A stretch of 64,000 bases of DNA, from contig CAXMNC010000237.1 of the NCBI GenBank assembly GCA_964194625.1, positions 124,001-188,000 on the forward strand, written 5' to 3'. Positions 18,357 to 27,674 of the stretch are shown here, piece after piece. The notes beneath the pieces are model-generated. The model was given only the letters and a program-made list of their open reading frames with translations, did no database searches and was not told the DNA's origin. A program made the translations under genes and the position numbers. Position 1 is the stretch's first letter. Every line of letters begins with the position of its first letter. Source of the DNA: SPGG2 sp964194625. GTDB lineage: Bacteria > Pseudomonadota > Gammaproteobacteria > Acidiferrobacterales > SPGG2.

Positions 18357-19264
18357 CGCTGCGACATTTTCTTAGCCTAAGGGACTTAAGCGGCGACGAG
18401 ATCAGGCGCTTGGTGAAGCGCGCATGTGAGCTTAAAGAATACGTAAAACGTGGTGAACGTTACGAACCATTGCGCGGCAGAACCCTCGCTCTTATCTTCG
18501 AAATGTCGTCAACGCGCACGCGAGTCTCATTTGAAACCGGCATGAATCAACTAGGTGGCGGTAGTTTATTCTTATCGCCACGGGACTCGCACCTCGGCCG
18601 CGGAGAACCGATAGAAGATACGGCACGCGTATTGTCGCGCATGGTCGACGCAATCGCCATTCGTACCCATGCTCATACCAAACTTGAGACCTTCGCCACC
18701 CATTCGAATGTGCCAGTAATCAATGCGCTCACCGATAAGTGCCACCCTTGCCAACTCTTGGCCGATGTTCAGACCTACATCGAAAGACGTGGCGACATCA
18801 AAGGCAGTACGGTCGCTTGGATCGGTGATGGCAACAACGTGTGCCATTCTTGGATGAATGCGGCCGCCTTGCTTGACTTTCAGCTACATATCGCCGCACC
18901 CGCAGGCTATGAGCCCGATAGTGCCGTTCTCGATGCATGCCGTGGTCATGTCACTCTCAGCCAAGACCCGAATCGTGCGGCACACCACGCGGACATCGTG
19001 GTGACTGACGCCTGGGCAGGCATGGGTTACGAAAAAGAAAAGGCCAAACGCGAGCGGGATTTTGCGGGCTTCACAGTCGATGAAAACATCATGTCGTTAG
19101 CCAAACCGGATGCGATGTTTATGCATTGTCTGCCGGCCTATCGTGGTCATGAGGTAGCGGCCGAAGTAATCGACGGGCCTCAGAGCGTCGTCTGGGATGA
19201 GGCCGAAAACCGTTTACATTCGCAAAAAGCACTACTTGAACTGCTTCTTGCAGTTCGCTCTTAG
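18353..19264 (+). CDS. argF: Ornithine carbamoyltransferase
   Basis: Transfers a carbamoyl group from carbamoyl phosphate to ornithine to give citrulline. Carbamoyl-phosphate binding motif SSTRTRVSFE, the HPCQLLADVQT segment, DAWAGMGYE in the SMG-type loop and the catalytic cysteine motif HCLPAYRG are all present. A GTG start overlaps the argD stop by 4 nt, so translation is coupled. With argD and argG this gives three of the later arginine-pathway steps in one 4-kb region. Confidence 0.95.
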   Translation: MTLRHFLSLRDLSGDEIRRLVKRACELKEYVKRGERYEPLRGRTLALIFEMSSTRTRVSFETGMNQLGGGSLFLSPRDSHLGRGEPIEDTARVLSRMVDAIAIRTHAHTKLETFATHSNVPVINALTDKCHPCQLLADVQTYIERRGDIKGSTVAWIGDGNNVCHSWMNAAALLDFQLHIAAPAGYEPDSAVLDACRGHVTLSQDPNRAAHHADIVVTDAWAGMGYEKEKAKRERDFAGFTVDENIMSLAKPDAMFMHCLPAYRGHEVAAEVIDGPQSVVWDEAENRLHSQKALLELLLAVRS

Positions 19265-19357
19265 GTGCGCCGCCGCCTTGCAGCCCCTTAGCCCGGCCGC
19301 GGCAGATCGTGGAAATGAGATTTGCTATTATCGGCGCTGATCTCCCAGCAGGAAGAT

Positions 19358-20416
19358 ATGTTGACCGAACTGCTCACCCTGGTTGATGTCGATTGTCGCT
19401 ACGATGGCCATCCCGCTGTATGCGGCCTGACGATGCACGTGGCAGAGGGCAATCTTGTATCGTTGTTGGGTCCAAGCGGCTGTGGCAAGACTACGGTGTT
19501 GCGTGCGATCGCCGGGTTTCATCCACTTGCGACCGGCAAGATCTTAATCGGCGGGCGCGAGGTATCTCGACCCGGGTTCGCGTTGCCGCCGGAAAAGCGT
19601 CGTCTCGGTATGGTATTTCAAGACTACGCCCTGTTCCCCCACCTCGACGTCGCCCACAACGTAGGTTTTGGCCTACGTCGGACCGGGAACAGCGAAAAAC
19701 GGACTGCGATCATGGATCTTTTGGACCGGGTTGGGCTCGGGGGCATGGAAAAACGCTACCCACATGAACTGTCGGGTGGACAGCAACAACGGGTTGCGCT
19801 TGCACGTGCGCTGGCACCGAAGCCCGATCTAATCCTCATGGACGAACCCTTTTCCAACTTGGATATCGAGCTGCGTGAACGCCTCAGCGCAGAGGTACGT
19901 GACGTTTTGAAACAACAAGGGACTACCGCGGTGCTAGTCACTCATGATCAAAACGAGGCATTCGCGCTAGCCGATAAGGTCGGCGTGATGCACGAGGGGC
20001 GAATCTTGCAATGGGATACGCCCTACAACCTCTATCACGAACCCGCATGTCGATTCGTCGCTGATTTCATCGGCCAAGGGGTGTTCCTCCCCGGCACGCT
20101 AATTGCCCCCGACACCGTACAAACAGAAATCGGTATCTGTCAGGGGAATCGCGCCTACCCCTGGGGCGCCGACGCGCCTGTCGAGGTTTTGTTTCGCCCC
20201 GACGATATCGTACCCGACCCCGATAGCCCGCTTAGAGCGAAGGTAACCCAAAAAGCGTTCAAGGGTGCCGAGATTTTATACACCTTACTATTGCCGACCG
20301 GGGGCCGAGTTTTGTCACTGTTTCCGAGCCATGCCGATGCCCCAATGGGTGCGAAACTAGGCATTCGCGTGCAGGCGGATCACCTGGTGGTGTTTCCACG
20401 TACGGCAAGTTCCTAA
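19358..20416 (+). CDS. ABC transporter ATP-binding protein (FbpC/PotA-like)
   Basis: ATPase subunit of an importer of the iron(III)/spermidine/sulfate class. Walker A GPSGCGKTT, Q-loop MVFQDYALFP, signature LSGGQQQRVALARAL, Walker B LILMDEPFSNLD and the switch histidine in VLVTHDQNEA are intact. A C-terminal TOBE-like regulatory domain starts near residue 240. The frame is open from 19322, but the ATG at 19358, preceded by CAGGAAGAT, is the better start. No permease or binding-protein gene is adjacent, so the ATPase is an orphan and its substrate is unknown. Confidence 0.85.
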   Translation: MLTELLTLVDVDCRYDGHPAVCGLTMHVAEGNLVSLLGPSGCGKTTVLRAIAGFHPLATGKILIGGREVSRPGFALPPEKRRLGMVFQDYALFPHLDVAHNVGFGLRRTGNSEKRTAIMDLLDRVGLGGMEKRYPHELSGGQQQRVALARALAPKPDLILMDEPFSNLDIELRERLSAEVRDVLKQQGTTAVLVTHDQNEAFALADKVGVMHEGRILQWDTPYNLYHEPACRFVADFIGQGVFLPGTLIAPDTVQTEIGICQGNRAYPWGADAPVEVLFRPDDIVPDPDSPLRAKVTQKAFKGAEILYTLLLPTGGRVLSLFPSHADAPMGAKLGIRVQADHLVVFPRTASS

Positions 20417-20527
20417 CCAACCGGTAATGACCGCTCGTCCATCACCAGTTCATGCAGTGCGCGTAGGCTTAGTACACGGAACGTCGATTTTGGCCTAAAC
20501 TACGCTTATCGTTAGGATCTCCTAGTT

Positions 20528-22672
20528 TTGGACAAAAAAATACTACGGCTACTGATTATCGATGACTCAGCGGATGACGCTGACATCCCGGTGAGTGTGT
20601 TGCGCAAGAATGGCTACATGCTTAAATCGCGACGCGTACAGGATTTGGCCGGCATGCAGTCAGCGCTAAACAAGTCGAAATGGGATCTGGTCGTATCTGA
20701 GTATCGCCTACCGCATTTGGGCGCAATGCTGGCGCTCGACACGGTTAAACATGTCAGCCCTGATCTCCCCTTCTTCGTTCTCACAAAAAAAATCAACGAT
20801 GCCGATCTCATTGAAGTTATGCGTGCAGGCGCACGTGATGTAATTCTAAAGAGTGAACCTGCGCGAATCGTCCCTGCTATAGAGCGGGAGTTGGCAGTTG
20901 TTGAGGAGTGGGGCAACTACAAGAAAACCAGCGCCCTGCTCCAAGAAATCGAGAACAAACATCAAGCCATGATCGATGGGTCGATGGAGGCGATTTGCTA
21001 TAGCCATGATGGCATGCACGTCGATGCGAATAGGGCCTTCCTAGATTTGTTTGGGTACGGCGGGCTGGAGGAACTGGAAGGGGTGCCGGTATTGGATCTT
21101 ATCGACAAGAGCGACCATGGTAGATTCAAACGTCATTTGCGAAAAGCAGACAAGAACAACAAAAAATCAGCAGAACCCCAGGAGTTTCAAGCAAGAAAGA
21201 AAGATGGTTCTAAGGTAAAAATCTATGTCAGCGTATCGGTAATAAATATCGGCGGTGAAGATTGTACACAGATCGTCGTCGACGACGCCAGCAAACATAG
21301 TGGTAGTGGCAACGATTCTGGAGAAACCGGCCTGCGCGATCCGCTCACGGGCGTCTATAAACGAGATTACTTCCTGCAGGCACTTGCGAAAGCGGCCGGT
21401 CAAGTCAAAGGTGGTGGAAAAGCGAGCGCACTACTGTATGTAGAGCTAGATGGACTCAAGGCCATTAACGAGCGATTTGGCAAAGCGGCCGGTGACAGAC
21501 TATTGCGCCAAGTCGCCGACTACTTTGGCGACACACTCGACAATGCCGTGTTATCGCGCTTCGGCGGTGATGAGTTCGCGGTTTTGTTACACGACAACAA
21601 TCAGAAGAACGCAGAGGCAGTGGCCGAGAAGCTGAGGCAGTGCGTCAAAGACGCCTCGCGGGCCGCGATAGGTCAGGCCGAAGCAGCAGAGTGCACGCTC
21701 GGTCTGATTATGATCGACAGAACGGCGGCCAGCGTGGAAAAGATCCTGTCGCTGGCGTACGGCGCGTGTGAGCAAGCCAAGAAACAGGCCCGCAACCCAG
21801 CTGCAACGCGTGCACCTGAGGAAGAGACGAGGACACCACAAGTCGAATCGGGGTCTCGCAACCTTAATATGTGGCGGCCGCGCATCCAAAAGGCCCTAGA
21901 CTACGGCGCTTTCCAGTTAGTGTATCAACCAGTTATCAATCTCATCGGTGATCCGTCGGAGTACTTCGAAGTCCTAATACGTTTGCCCGGTGATGACGAT
22001 GAACTCATTTCTGCTGGAGAATTCATGCCTGCAGCCGAGCAGTCCGGCCAAATCCACGCAATTGACCAATGGGTAATCAAGCACGCGCTGACTGGTCTCG
22101 CCGATCTACACAAACGCGGCCAGAAAGCTTCTTTTTTTGTTAATCTGTCGCAACATGCGCCGCAGAACAAAGAACTCGTTCCACTGATTCGTCAATCACT
22201 CAGAGAAAACGGCGTAACCGGCGAATACTTGATACTTGAAATCGATGAATCCACGATCGGAAATGACTCGCAGGCGGCCGAGGAATTTATGCGTGATGTA
22301 ACAAAGATGGGTTGTCGCATTTCACTCGACAATTTTGGCGCGCGCCTGGCTTCTTTAGGCCATTTGCGAAATCTGCCTATCGAGTTTCTGAAAATCGATG
22401 CCGCAGTAATAAGTGACGTCGCAACCGATAATATAAAACAGATGGTTCTAAAGACGATCGTGCAAATCGCAAAGCTTCTGAACAAGAAGACAATCGGTAA
22501 GTGTGTCGAGGATGAAGACACCCTTTCACTGCTGTACAGTTACGAGTTTGATTACCTCCAGGGAAATTACTTTCAGTACGCCAATGCCCAGCCGGAGTTC
22601 GCGTTCGCCGGCGAAACAACGCTGTCGTCTGATACAGACACACCGGGCAGTTCATGGCCACCAACTTCATAG
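20528..22672 (+). CDS. FimX-like REC-PAS-GGDEF-EAL protein
   Basis: Four-domain c-di-GMP signalling protein with the architecture of FimX, which governs type IV pilus assembly. The receiver domain (residues 1-125) has the acidic pair IDDS, but the phosphoacceptor position is Glu58 (VSEYRLP), so it probably cannot be phosphorylated. A PAS domain spans roughly 140-255. The GGDEF domain has an intact GGDEF at 346-350 and no RxxD inhibitory site just upstream. In the C-terminal domain EAL is replaced by EVL (481-483), DDFG by DNFG (601-604), and the late catalytic glutamate region is altered. This suggests a c-di-GMP-binding, non-hydrolysing domain, as in FimX. Start is TTG at 20528. A PilT/PilU-family gene lies 30 kb away. 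Confidence 0.85.
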   Translation: MDKKILRLLIIDDSADDADIPVSVLRKNGYMLKSRRVQDLAGMQSALNKSKWDLVVSEYRLPHLGAMLALDTVKHVSPDLPFFVLTKKINDADLIEVMRAGARDVILKSEPARIVPAIERELAVVEEWGNYKKTSALLQEIENKHQAMIDGSMEAICYSHDGMHVDANRAFLDLFGYGGLEELEGVPVLDLIDKSDHGRFKRHLRKADKNNKKSAEPQEFQARKKDGSKVKIYVSVSVINIGGEDCTQIVVDDASKHSGSGNDSGETGLRDPLTGVYKRDYFLQALAKAAGQVKGGGKASALLYVELDGLKAINERFGKAAGDRLLRQVADYFGDTLDNAVLSRFGGDEFAVLLHDNNQKNAEAVAEKLRQCVKDASRAAIGQAEAAECTLGLIMIDRTAASVEKILSLAYGACEQAKKQARNPAATRAPEEETRTPQVESGSRNLNMWRPRIQKALDYGAFQLVYQPVINLIGDPSEYFEVLIRLPGDDDELISAGEFMPAAEQSGQIHAIDQWVIKHALTGLADLHKRGQKASFFVNLSQHAPQNKELVPLIRQSLRENGVTGEYLILEIDESTIGNDSQAAEEFMRDVTKMGCRISLDNFGARLASLGHLRNLPIEFLKIDAAVISDVATDNIKQMVLKTIVQIAKLLNKKTIGKCVEDEDTLSLLYSYEFDYLQGNYFQYANAQPEFAFAGETTLSSDTDTPGSSWPPTS

Positions 22673-22801
22673 TGGAGTTCTGCGAAGACCGTCACCAGTA
22701 CAGATTCTCGTGAACATAACGGGAACCAAGCACACCAACAACTGTCCCTCAATGGAACAGGGCTCTCGTTCCGACGCCTGTATTCTTCGAAGAAAGCGGT
22801 A

Positions 22802-23095
22802 ATGAATACGACCAAAAAATTGTCTGGACTCGCTCTTGCCACCGCCGCCGCCGGCCTTTTCGCCATGGCAACGCCGATAGCTGTCGCCGTAGAAAGTGAG
22901 GCCAAAGTAGAATGCTACGGCGTAAATAGCTGCAAGGGTAAAGGGTCATGCGCCAGTGCGAACAATGCTTGTAAGGCACAGAATGCGTGTAAAGGGGAGG
23001 GTTGGGTAGCCCTCAGCAAAGAGGGCTGCGAGGCGCTGGGCGGCAAGGTCGGTAAACCTTACGACCCGACAGCGTATCCAGAAAAGTATTCCTAG
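22802..23095 (+). CDS. bufA: Bufferin-type precursor peptide (BufA2-like, DUF2282-related)
   Basis: Small exported cysteine-rich peptide of 97 residues. A signal peptide occupies about the first 30 residues (KK then a long Ala/Leu-rich core ending near AVAVE). The mature part has six cysteines, with the repeating pattern CYGVNSC, GSC, NAC, NAC and a final EGC. This matches the precursors paired with DUF692 enzymes, which in the bufferin systems modify core cysteines to copper-chelating thiooxazole groups. The next gene, one base downstream of its stop, is such a DUF692 enzyme, which strongly supports the call. No strong ribosome site is visible upstream. Copper binding is inferred from the family and not seen directly. 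Confidence 0.82.
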   Translation: MNTTKKLSGLALATAAAGLFAMATPIAVAVESEAKVECYGVNSCKGKGSCASANNACKAQNACKGEGWVALSKEGCEALGGKVGKPYDPTAYPEKYS

Positions 23096-23096
23096 C

Positions 23097-23966
23097 TTGC
23101 AACCATCATCCGCCGGAGTGGCCGCTCCCTTATATCACAACCGGTCCTATCTCGGCTTCGGTCTTGGCCTTCGCACCACTCACTACGAAGCTGTGCTGTC
23201 GGATCGACCGCCGGTCGACTGGCTAGAGGTCTTGTCAGAGAACTATATGGTCCCTGGCGGGAAGCCCCTCTACTACCTCGACCGTGTTCGCGAACACTAC
23301 CCAATGGTGATGCATGGCGTGTCGTTGTCGATCGGCAGCACGGATCCGTTGGACTGGAACTACCTCAAGCAATTGAAGGCCTTGGCGGAACGCGTCGAGC
23401 CCGAATGGGTCTCTGATCATTTATGTTGGACCGGTGTCGACGGCAAGAACATGCACGACCTATTGCCGCTGCCCTATACCGAGGAATCGATCGATCACGT
23501 TGCCGCGCGCATTGGCCAGGTTCAGGATTATCTCGGCTACCAGATTCTTATGGAAAATGTATCGTGTTATGTGGCCTACAAGCAATCGATGATGAGCGAG
23601 TGGGATTTTCTTAGCACGGTGGCAGAGCGTGCTGATTGTCTCATTTTGCTTGATATCAACAACGTATATGTTAGTGCCTTCAATCATCACTTCGATCCGC
23701 GACACTATATCGACGCCATACCAATAGAACGTGTACAGCAGTTTCATATCGCCGGCCACAACAACTGTGGAGATTACATCGTCGATACGCACGATCGAGC
23801 GATAATCGATGCAGTATGGGACCTCTACGCCTATGCGGTGCGTCGATTTGGGCGCGTATCGACCATGATCGAACGCGATGAGTCGATTCCCCGACTTGAA
23901 GAACTACTTATCGAGGTAGAAACATCGCGACGCATCGCAGAGGCAATCTATCGCAACGGAGTTTAA
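23097..23966 (+). CDS. bufB: DUF692 family multinuclear iron enzyme (BufB/MbnB-like)
   Basis: TIM-barrel enzyme of the family that includes MbnB of methanobactin synthesis and BufB, which oxidise peptide cysteines using a di- or tri-iron centre. Candidate metal ligands lie in the usual blocks: the ENVSCY glutamate, DINNVYVSA, HIAGH, the DTHD histidine and ERD near the C-terminus. At 289 residues it is full length. Start choice is open: TTG at 23097 or GTG at 23118, both essentially abutting bufA, which implies tight co-expression. The usual DUF2063 partner (BufC/MbnC) does not follow; an ATM1-type ABC exporter does, after 92 nt. Confidence 0.85.
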   Translation: MQPSSAGVAAPLYHNRSYLGFGLGLRTTHYEAVLSDRPPVDWLEVLSENYMVPGGKPLYYLDRVREHYPMVMHGVSLSIGSTDPLDWNYLKQLKALAERVEPEWVSDHLCWTGVDGKNMHDLLPLPYTEESIDHVAARIGQVQDYLGYQILMENVSCYVAYKQSMMSEWDFLSTVAERADCLILLDINNVYVSAFNHHFDPRHYIDAIPIERVQQFHIAGHNNCGDYIVDTHDRAIIDAVWDLYAYAVRRFGRVSTMIERDESIPRLEELLIEVETSRRIAEAIYRNGV

Positions 23967-24058
23967 CGCCGATCGTACTAGAACAAGTGGTTATCTTCGA
24001 GATCGAAGACAACGTCAGGTAGAATTAACTGTTTCAGGTCCATAGTAAGGACGTTATT

Positions 24059-25882
24059 GTGCGCCCAAGTCAGTATGCCCAATCACCTACCAGCGAGCGC
24101 CCCTGGACGGCGTTGGCGACGCTGCTCCCTTATCTCTGGGAGTTTCGTGGCCGGGTGCTCATCGCGCTTGCATTTCTCATCCTCGCAAAGCTTGCAAGCA
24201 TAGGCATTCCGCTAATCATTAAAGAAATTGTTGATGCGCTAGATAAACCGAATGCGTTGCTTACGCTGCCTATTTTCTTTCTCATCGCCTATGGTGCCCT
24301 GCGTCTAGCTAATGCGCTCTTTGGGGAACTCCGCGACGCCGTATTTGCCAAGGTGACGCAGCGGTCGATCCGGCGTGTCGCGCTTCAAGTATTTCAACAC
24401 CTGCACAAACTGGCTTTGCGGTTTCACCTAGACCGACAAACGGGTGGTATATCACGAGATATCGAACGTGGGACTGCTGGTATAGGCTTCTTATTGAACT
24501 TTACCGTATTCAACATCCTACCAACGTTGCTTGAGATTGGCCTTGTGGTCGGCATTCTACTCGCCAAACTCGACGCATGGTTCGCGATCATCACCTTCTT
24601 AACGCTTTCGATCTATATCTTATTCACGTTCTTCGTCACTGAATGGCGCATGAAATTCCGGCGCGCCATGAATGAAATGGACTCCAAAGCTAATACCGTC
24701 GCCATCGATAGTCTATTGAACTACGAAACCGTAAAATACTTCAACAACGAGGACTACGAAGCGCGACGCTACGACGACAACCTCCGATCATGGGAATCCG
24801 CCGCCATTCGCACGCAAACGTCGCTCGCTGCCCTCAACACCGGTCAAGGTGCCATCATTGCCACTGGCGTGACGTTGCTCATGGTGTTGGCAAGTCAGGG
24901 AGTAGTCAGGGGCACTATGACGCTGGGCGATCTGGTGATGGTCAATGCCTTCTTGATTCAACTCTATATGCCAATGCGTTTCCTGGGCACCGTGTATCGC
25001 GAAATCCGACATGCGCTTGCGGACATGGAGAAGATGTTTGGACTGCTAGACAGAAGGCTCGAGGTTGAGGACAAACCCAACGCCAAAGATCTTGTGGTTC
25101 AGCAAGGTCATATCCGTTTCGAGCATGTGGCCTTCGGTTACGACCCAGACCGACAAATTCTGTTCGACGTCGATTTCGCGATCCCAGCCCAGCGGAAGAT
25201 TGCCGTGGTCGGTCACAGCGGGGCCGGAAAGTCTACGTTGGCACGTCTATTGTTCCGATTTTACGATGTGGGGGCTGGCCGTATCCTCATCGATGGCCAA
25301 GATATAAGCGATGTTACACAAGCCAGCCTACGCGCCAGTATCGGTATTGTGCCCCAAGATACTGTGTTGTTTAACGATACGATCTACTACAACATCGCCT
25401 ACGGCCATCCGGATGCCACCCCTGAGCAGGTGATTCAGGCTGCTAGGCACGCGCATATTCATGAATTCATAGAATCCTTGCCCAGGGGGTACGAGACTAC
25501 CGTCGGCGAACGCGGCCTCAAACTATCTGGCGGCGAAAAACAGCGTGTCGCGATTGCGCGTACCATCCTCAAGAATCCACGTATTCTGGTGTTTGACGAG
25601 GCGACCTCGGCGCTCGACTCTAAAACCGAAAAAGCGATCCAAACGCAGCTGCGTGAAGTTGCCGCCAACCATACAGCATTGGTAATCGCCCACCGTCTAT
25701 CCACAGTCATGGATGCCGACCAAATCTTAGTGATGGACGGTGGTCACATTGTCGAACGCGGCACACACACTGAGCTTCTCAGGCGTGGCGACATCTACGC
25801 CCACATGTGGGCGTTGCAACAGCGTCAAGAACAAGAGCGGCTGCGCAAAGCGGTCGGTAACGGTCTCGGACCAGACGCATAA
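24059..25882 (+). CDS. ATM1/HMT-type ABC exporter (fused permease-ATPase)
   Basis: Half-size exporter with six transmembrane segments over residues 25-320 and an ATPase domain over about 345-590. Walker A GHSGAGKST, Q-loop GIVPQDTVLFN, signature LSGGEKQRVAIART and Walker B ILVFDEATSALD are intact. The NY(E)TVKYF segment (around residues 220-228) typical of mitochondrial Atm1 and bacterial heavy-metal or glutathione-conjugate exporters is present. The start is GTG at 24059. Its place directly after bufA-bufB suggests metal or peptide export, but the gene could equally be unrelated and serve glutathione-linked metal detoxification. Confidence 0.87.
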   Translation: MRPSQYAQSPTSERPWTALATLLPYLWEFRGRVLIALAFLILAKLASIGIPLIIKEIVDALDKPNALLTLPIFFLIAYGALRLANALFGELRDAVFAKVTQRSIRRVALQVFQHLHKLALRFHLDRQTGGISRDIERGTAGIGFLLNFTVFNILPTLLEIGLVVGILLAKLDAWFAIITFLTLSIYILFTFFVTEWRMKFRRAMNEMDSKANTVAIDSLLNYETVKYFNNEDYEARRYDDNLRSWESAAIRTQTSLAALNTGQGAIIATGVTLLMVLASQGVVRGTMTLGDLVMVNAFLIQLYMPMRFLGTVYREIRHALADMEKMFGLLDRRLEVEDKPNAKDLVVQQGHIRFEHVAFGYDPDRQILFDVDFAIPAQRKIAVVGHSGAGKSTLARLLFRFYDVGAGRILIDGQDISDVTQASLRASIGIVPQDTVLFNDTIYYNIAYGHPDATPEQVIQAARHAHIHEFIESLPRGYETTVGERGLKLSGGEKQRVAIARTILKNPRILVFDEATSALDSKTEKAIQTQLREVAANHTALVIAHRLSTVMDADQILVMDGGHIVERGTHTELLRRGDIYAHMWALQQRQEQERLRKAVGNGLGPDA

Positions 25883-25922
25883 TGCGGTACAGCCGCATTT
25901 AAGTACTGCCCCGCTGTCGGGG
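25881..25922 (+). terminator. Tandem weak hairpins after the ABC exporter
   Basis: AATGCGG/CCGCATT (25881-25887 and 25893-25899, 5-nt loop) overlaps the stop codon and is followed by CCCCG/CGGGG (25909-25913 and 25918-25922). Neither has a long T-tract, so termination here is plausible but not certain. The rest of the gap to 26118 shows only a candidate promoter element. Confidence 0.4.
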
Positions 25923-26043
25923 TAATGCCATTCCCCACCTCCGCGATGTCGCTAGCCCGATCTAGCTGGCGCCAAAGGCCATGTCGCCAGACAAAAGGCA
26001 GGCGCGCACCGATAGTTGGGACCAAATTACTAAACACCATTAG

Positions 26044-26049
26044 TACAAT
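26044..26049 (+). promoter_or_regulatory. Candidate -10 element upstream of first dihaem gene
   Basis: TACAAT lies within the sequence TAGTACAATCAC, which recurs exactly upstream of the paralogous gene (27614-27625). No good -35 hexamer is obvious. The shared element points to a duplicated promoter. Confidence 0.35.
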
Positions 26050-26117
26050 CACAAATCACGGGGTCTTCTTTTGGGGGGGCATAAGTCGAATGCGATTCCG
26101 AAACAATGGAGGAGACC

Positions 26118-27502
26118 ATGTCCCAGAACAATTCCCATAACACTAAGCGTTTGCAGTTGTTCCCCTGGCCTTGTTTTTGCTCGGGTTCTCTACCCTTTCG
26201 CAGAGTCAGCTGTTTTTTCCCGATCGTCGGGAAGCTCTGATCGAACGCGGGCGCCTAATATTCTTTAACGAAACCTTCAACGGCAACGGTCGCACCTGCG
26301 GCACCTGCCACCGGGCAGAAAATAACATGACCCTAGACCCGGCCTTCATCGCCACGCTACCGGACAACGATCCCTTGTTCGTGGCTGAATTCAATCCGGC
26401 TCTGAAGGAAAACTTCGAGAACCCAAGATTGATGCGTGAGTTCGGATTGATTCTGGAGAACCAAGACGGTCTCGATCGCCCAGCGGACAACTTCAATATG
26501 CGCGGCGTCCCACACGTGCTCGCTCAGCGCACTTCAATAGCCAGTGCCGCCGGCCCGCGCACCGGCTGGGCCGGCGACGGCGCACCAGATGACGGCTCCG
26601 ACTCACCGCCGTTAGATGGCTCGCTGCGCGCATTTGCCATCGGCGCAGTTAAACAACACTTTACCAAGACCCTGAGCCGCAAGGAGGGTGCTGACTTTCG
26701 ATCCCCGACCGAGCACGAACTCGACGCCTTAGAGGCGTTTCAGCTTTCGTTAGGCAGACAGAAAGATCTGGTTCTGCCACTGACGCTCAAAGGTACGGTG
26801 GCAAAGCTCGGCCAGGATGTCTTTCTCAGCCCCGTTTCCGGTAAGTGTTTCGCCTGTCACTCAAATGCGGGTGCTAATGGGGATCCCACAATTTTTGGCG
26901 CCGCCGGCAATTTGAACTTCGACACCGGCGTCGAGGATCTTCCCGACCAGCCGGCAGATCTGACAGACGAGAAGATGCCACCCGACGATGGCTTTGGTAA
27001 TCCGGGCAACGACACCTTTAATACACCCTCATTGGTTGAGGCGGCTGATACCGGCCCGTTCTTTCATAACAATGCAGTTGAGACCATCGAAGGCGCGGTC
27101 GCGTTTTACAATGATAAGGTGTTTACCGATTCCCCAGCCGGACAAGCGATAACTGGCACCACCGGCAGCGCCATCAACCTGAGCTCGACCCAAATTGTGG
27201 CAGTGGCCGCGTTCCTACGCGTCATCAATGCCCTCGAGAACATCAGGCAAAGCATTGAGCTGCTCGAAGCCAGTGGTCACTTCGGTTTCTTTGGCTTTCA
27301 GCGTGACCAGGTAAGGCTGGCGCAAGCCATTGCGGAGACCGAGGATGCTCGCGAGGTATTAGCCGGCGGTGGCTTGCACCCACGTGCAGTCGCCCACCTG
27401 AAAGAAGCAGAGCAGTTGACGCGACAGGCCGCGCGTAGTCTGTTCGGGCGACACATCTTTATCAACGAGGCGATTCGCGGAAGCCCGCGCCGTCATGATT
27501 GA
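26118..27502 (+). CDS. Dihaem cytochrome c peroxidase-family protein, copy 1 (N-terminal frameshift)
   Basis: Periplasmic protein of the CCP/MauG superfamily with two c-type haem sites, CGTCH and CFACH. The body is open from 26171. The natural start seems to be the ATG at 26118, which has the strong site ATGGAGGAGACC. It encodes MSQNNSHNTKR, then leaves frame; shifting one base near 26150 gives FAVVPLALFLLG and a complete signal peptide. So either a one-base indel has broken the leader or the sequence has an error. The protein is closely similar throughout to the next gene (same GNGRTCGTCHR, PAFIATLP and GVEDLPDQPADLT blocks), showing tandem duplication. Substrate is unknown; peroxide reduction or an oxidative maturation role are both possible. 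Confidence 0.78.
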
Positions 27503-27539
27503 TGCGCAGCCGTAGCGATCCGGCGGTTTATTAGGCAGT

Positions 27540-27572
27540 CCGCTGTGGCGTCGGATTTGAGCGCCACAGCGG
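27540..27572 (+). terminator. Perfect 11-bp inverted repeat between the dihaem genes
   Basis: CCGCTGTGGCG (27540-27550) and CGCCACAGCGG (27562-27572) enclose an 11-nt loop, 36 nt after the first gene's stop. The tail TCTCTGCT is only weakly T-rich. It could be a terminator or an operator/processing site separating the two paralogues. Confidence 0.5.
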
Positions 27573-27592
27573 TCTCTGCTGGCAATAGGCGC

Positions 27593-27622
27593 AAGACATT
27601 CGCCCGAGACAAGTAGTACAAT
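27593..27622 (+). promoter_or_regulatory. Candidate promoter of second dihaem gene
   Basis: TACAAT at 27617-27622 as -10, with AAGACA at 27593-27598 as a weak -35 (18-nt spacer). The surrounding TAGTACAATCAC is shared with the upstream region of the first copy. Confidence 0.35.
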
Positions 27623-27674
27623 CACGGCGCGGACCCTCTCGCGAGGAAGCGAATAACCACAAAATGGAGGAGCT

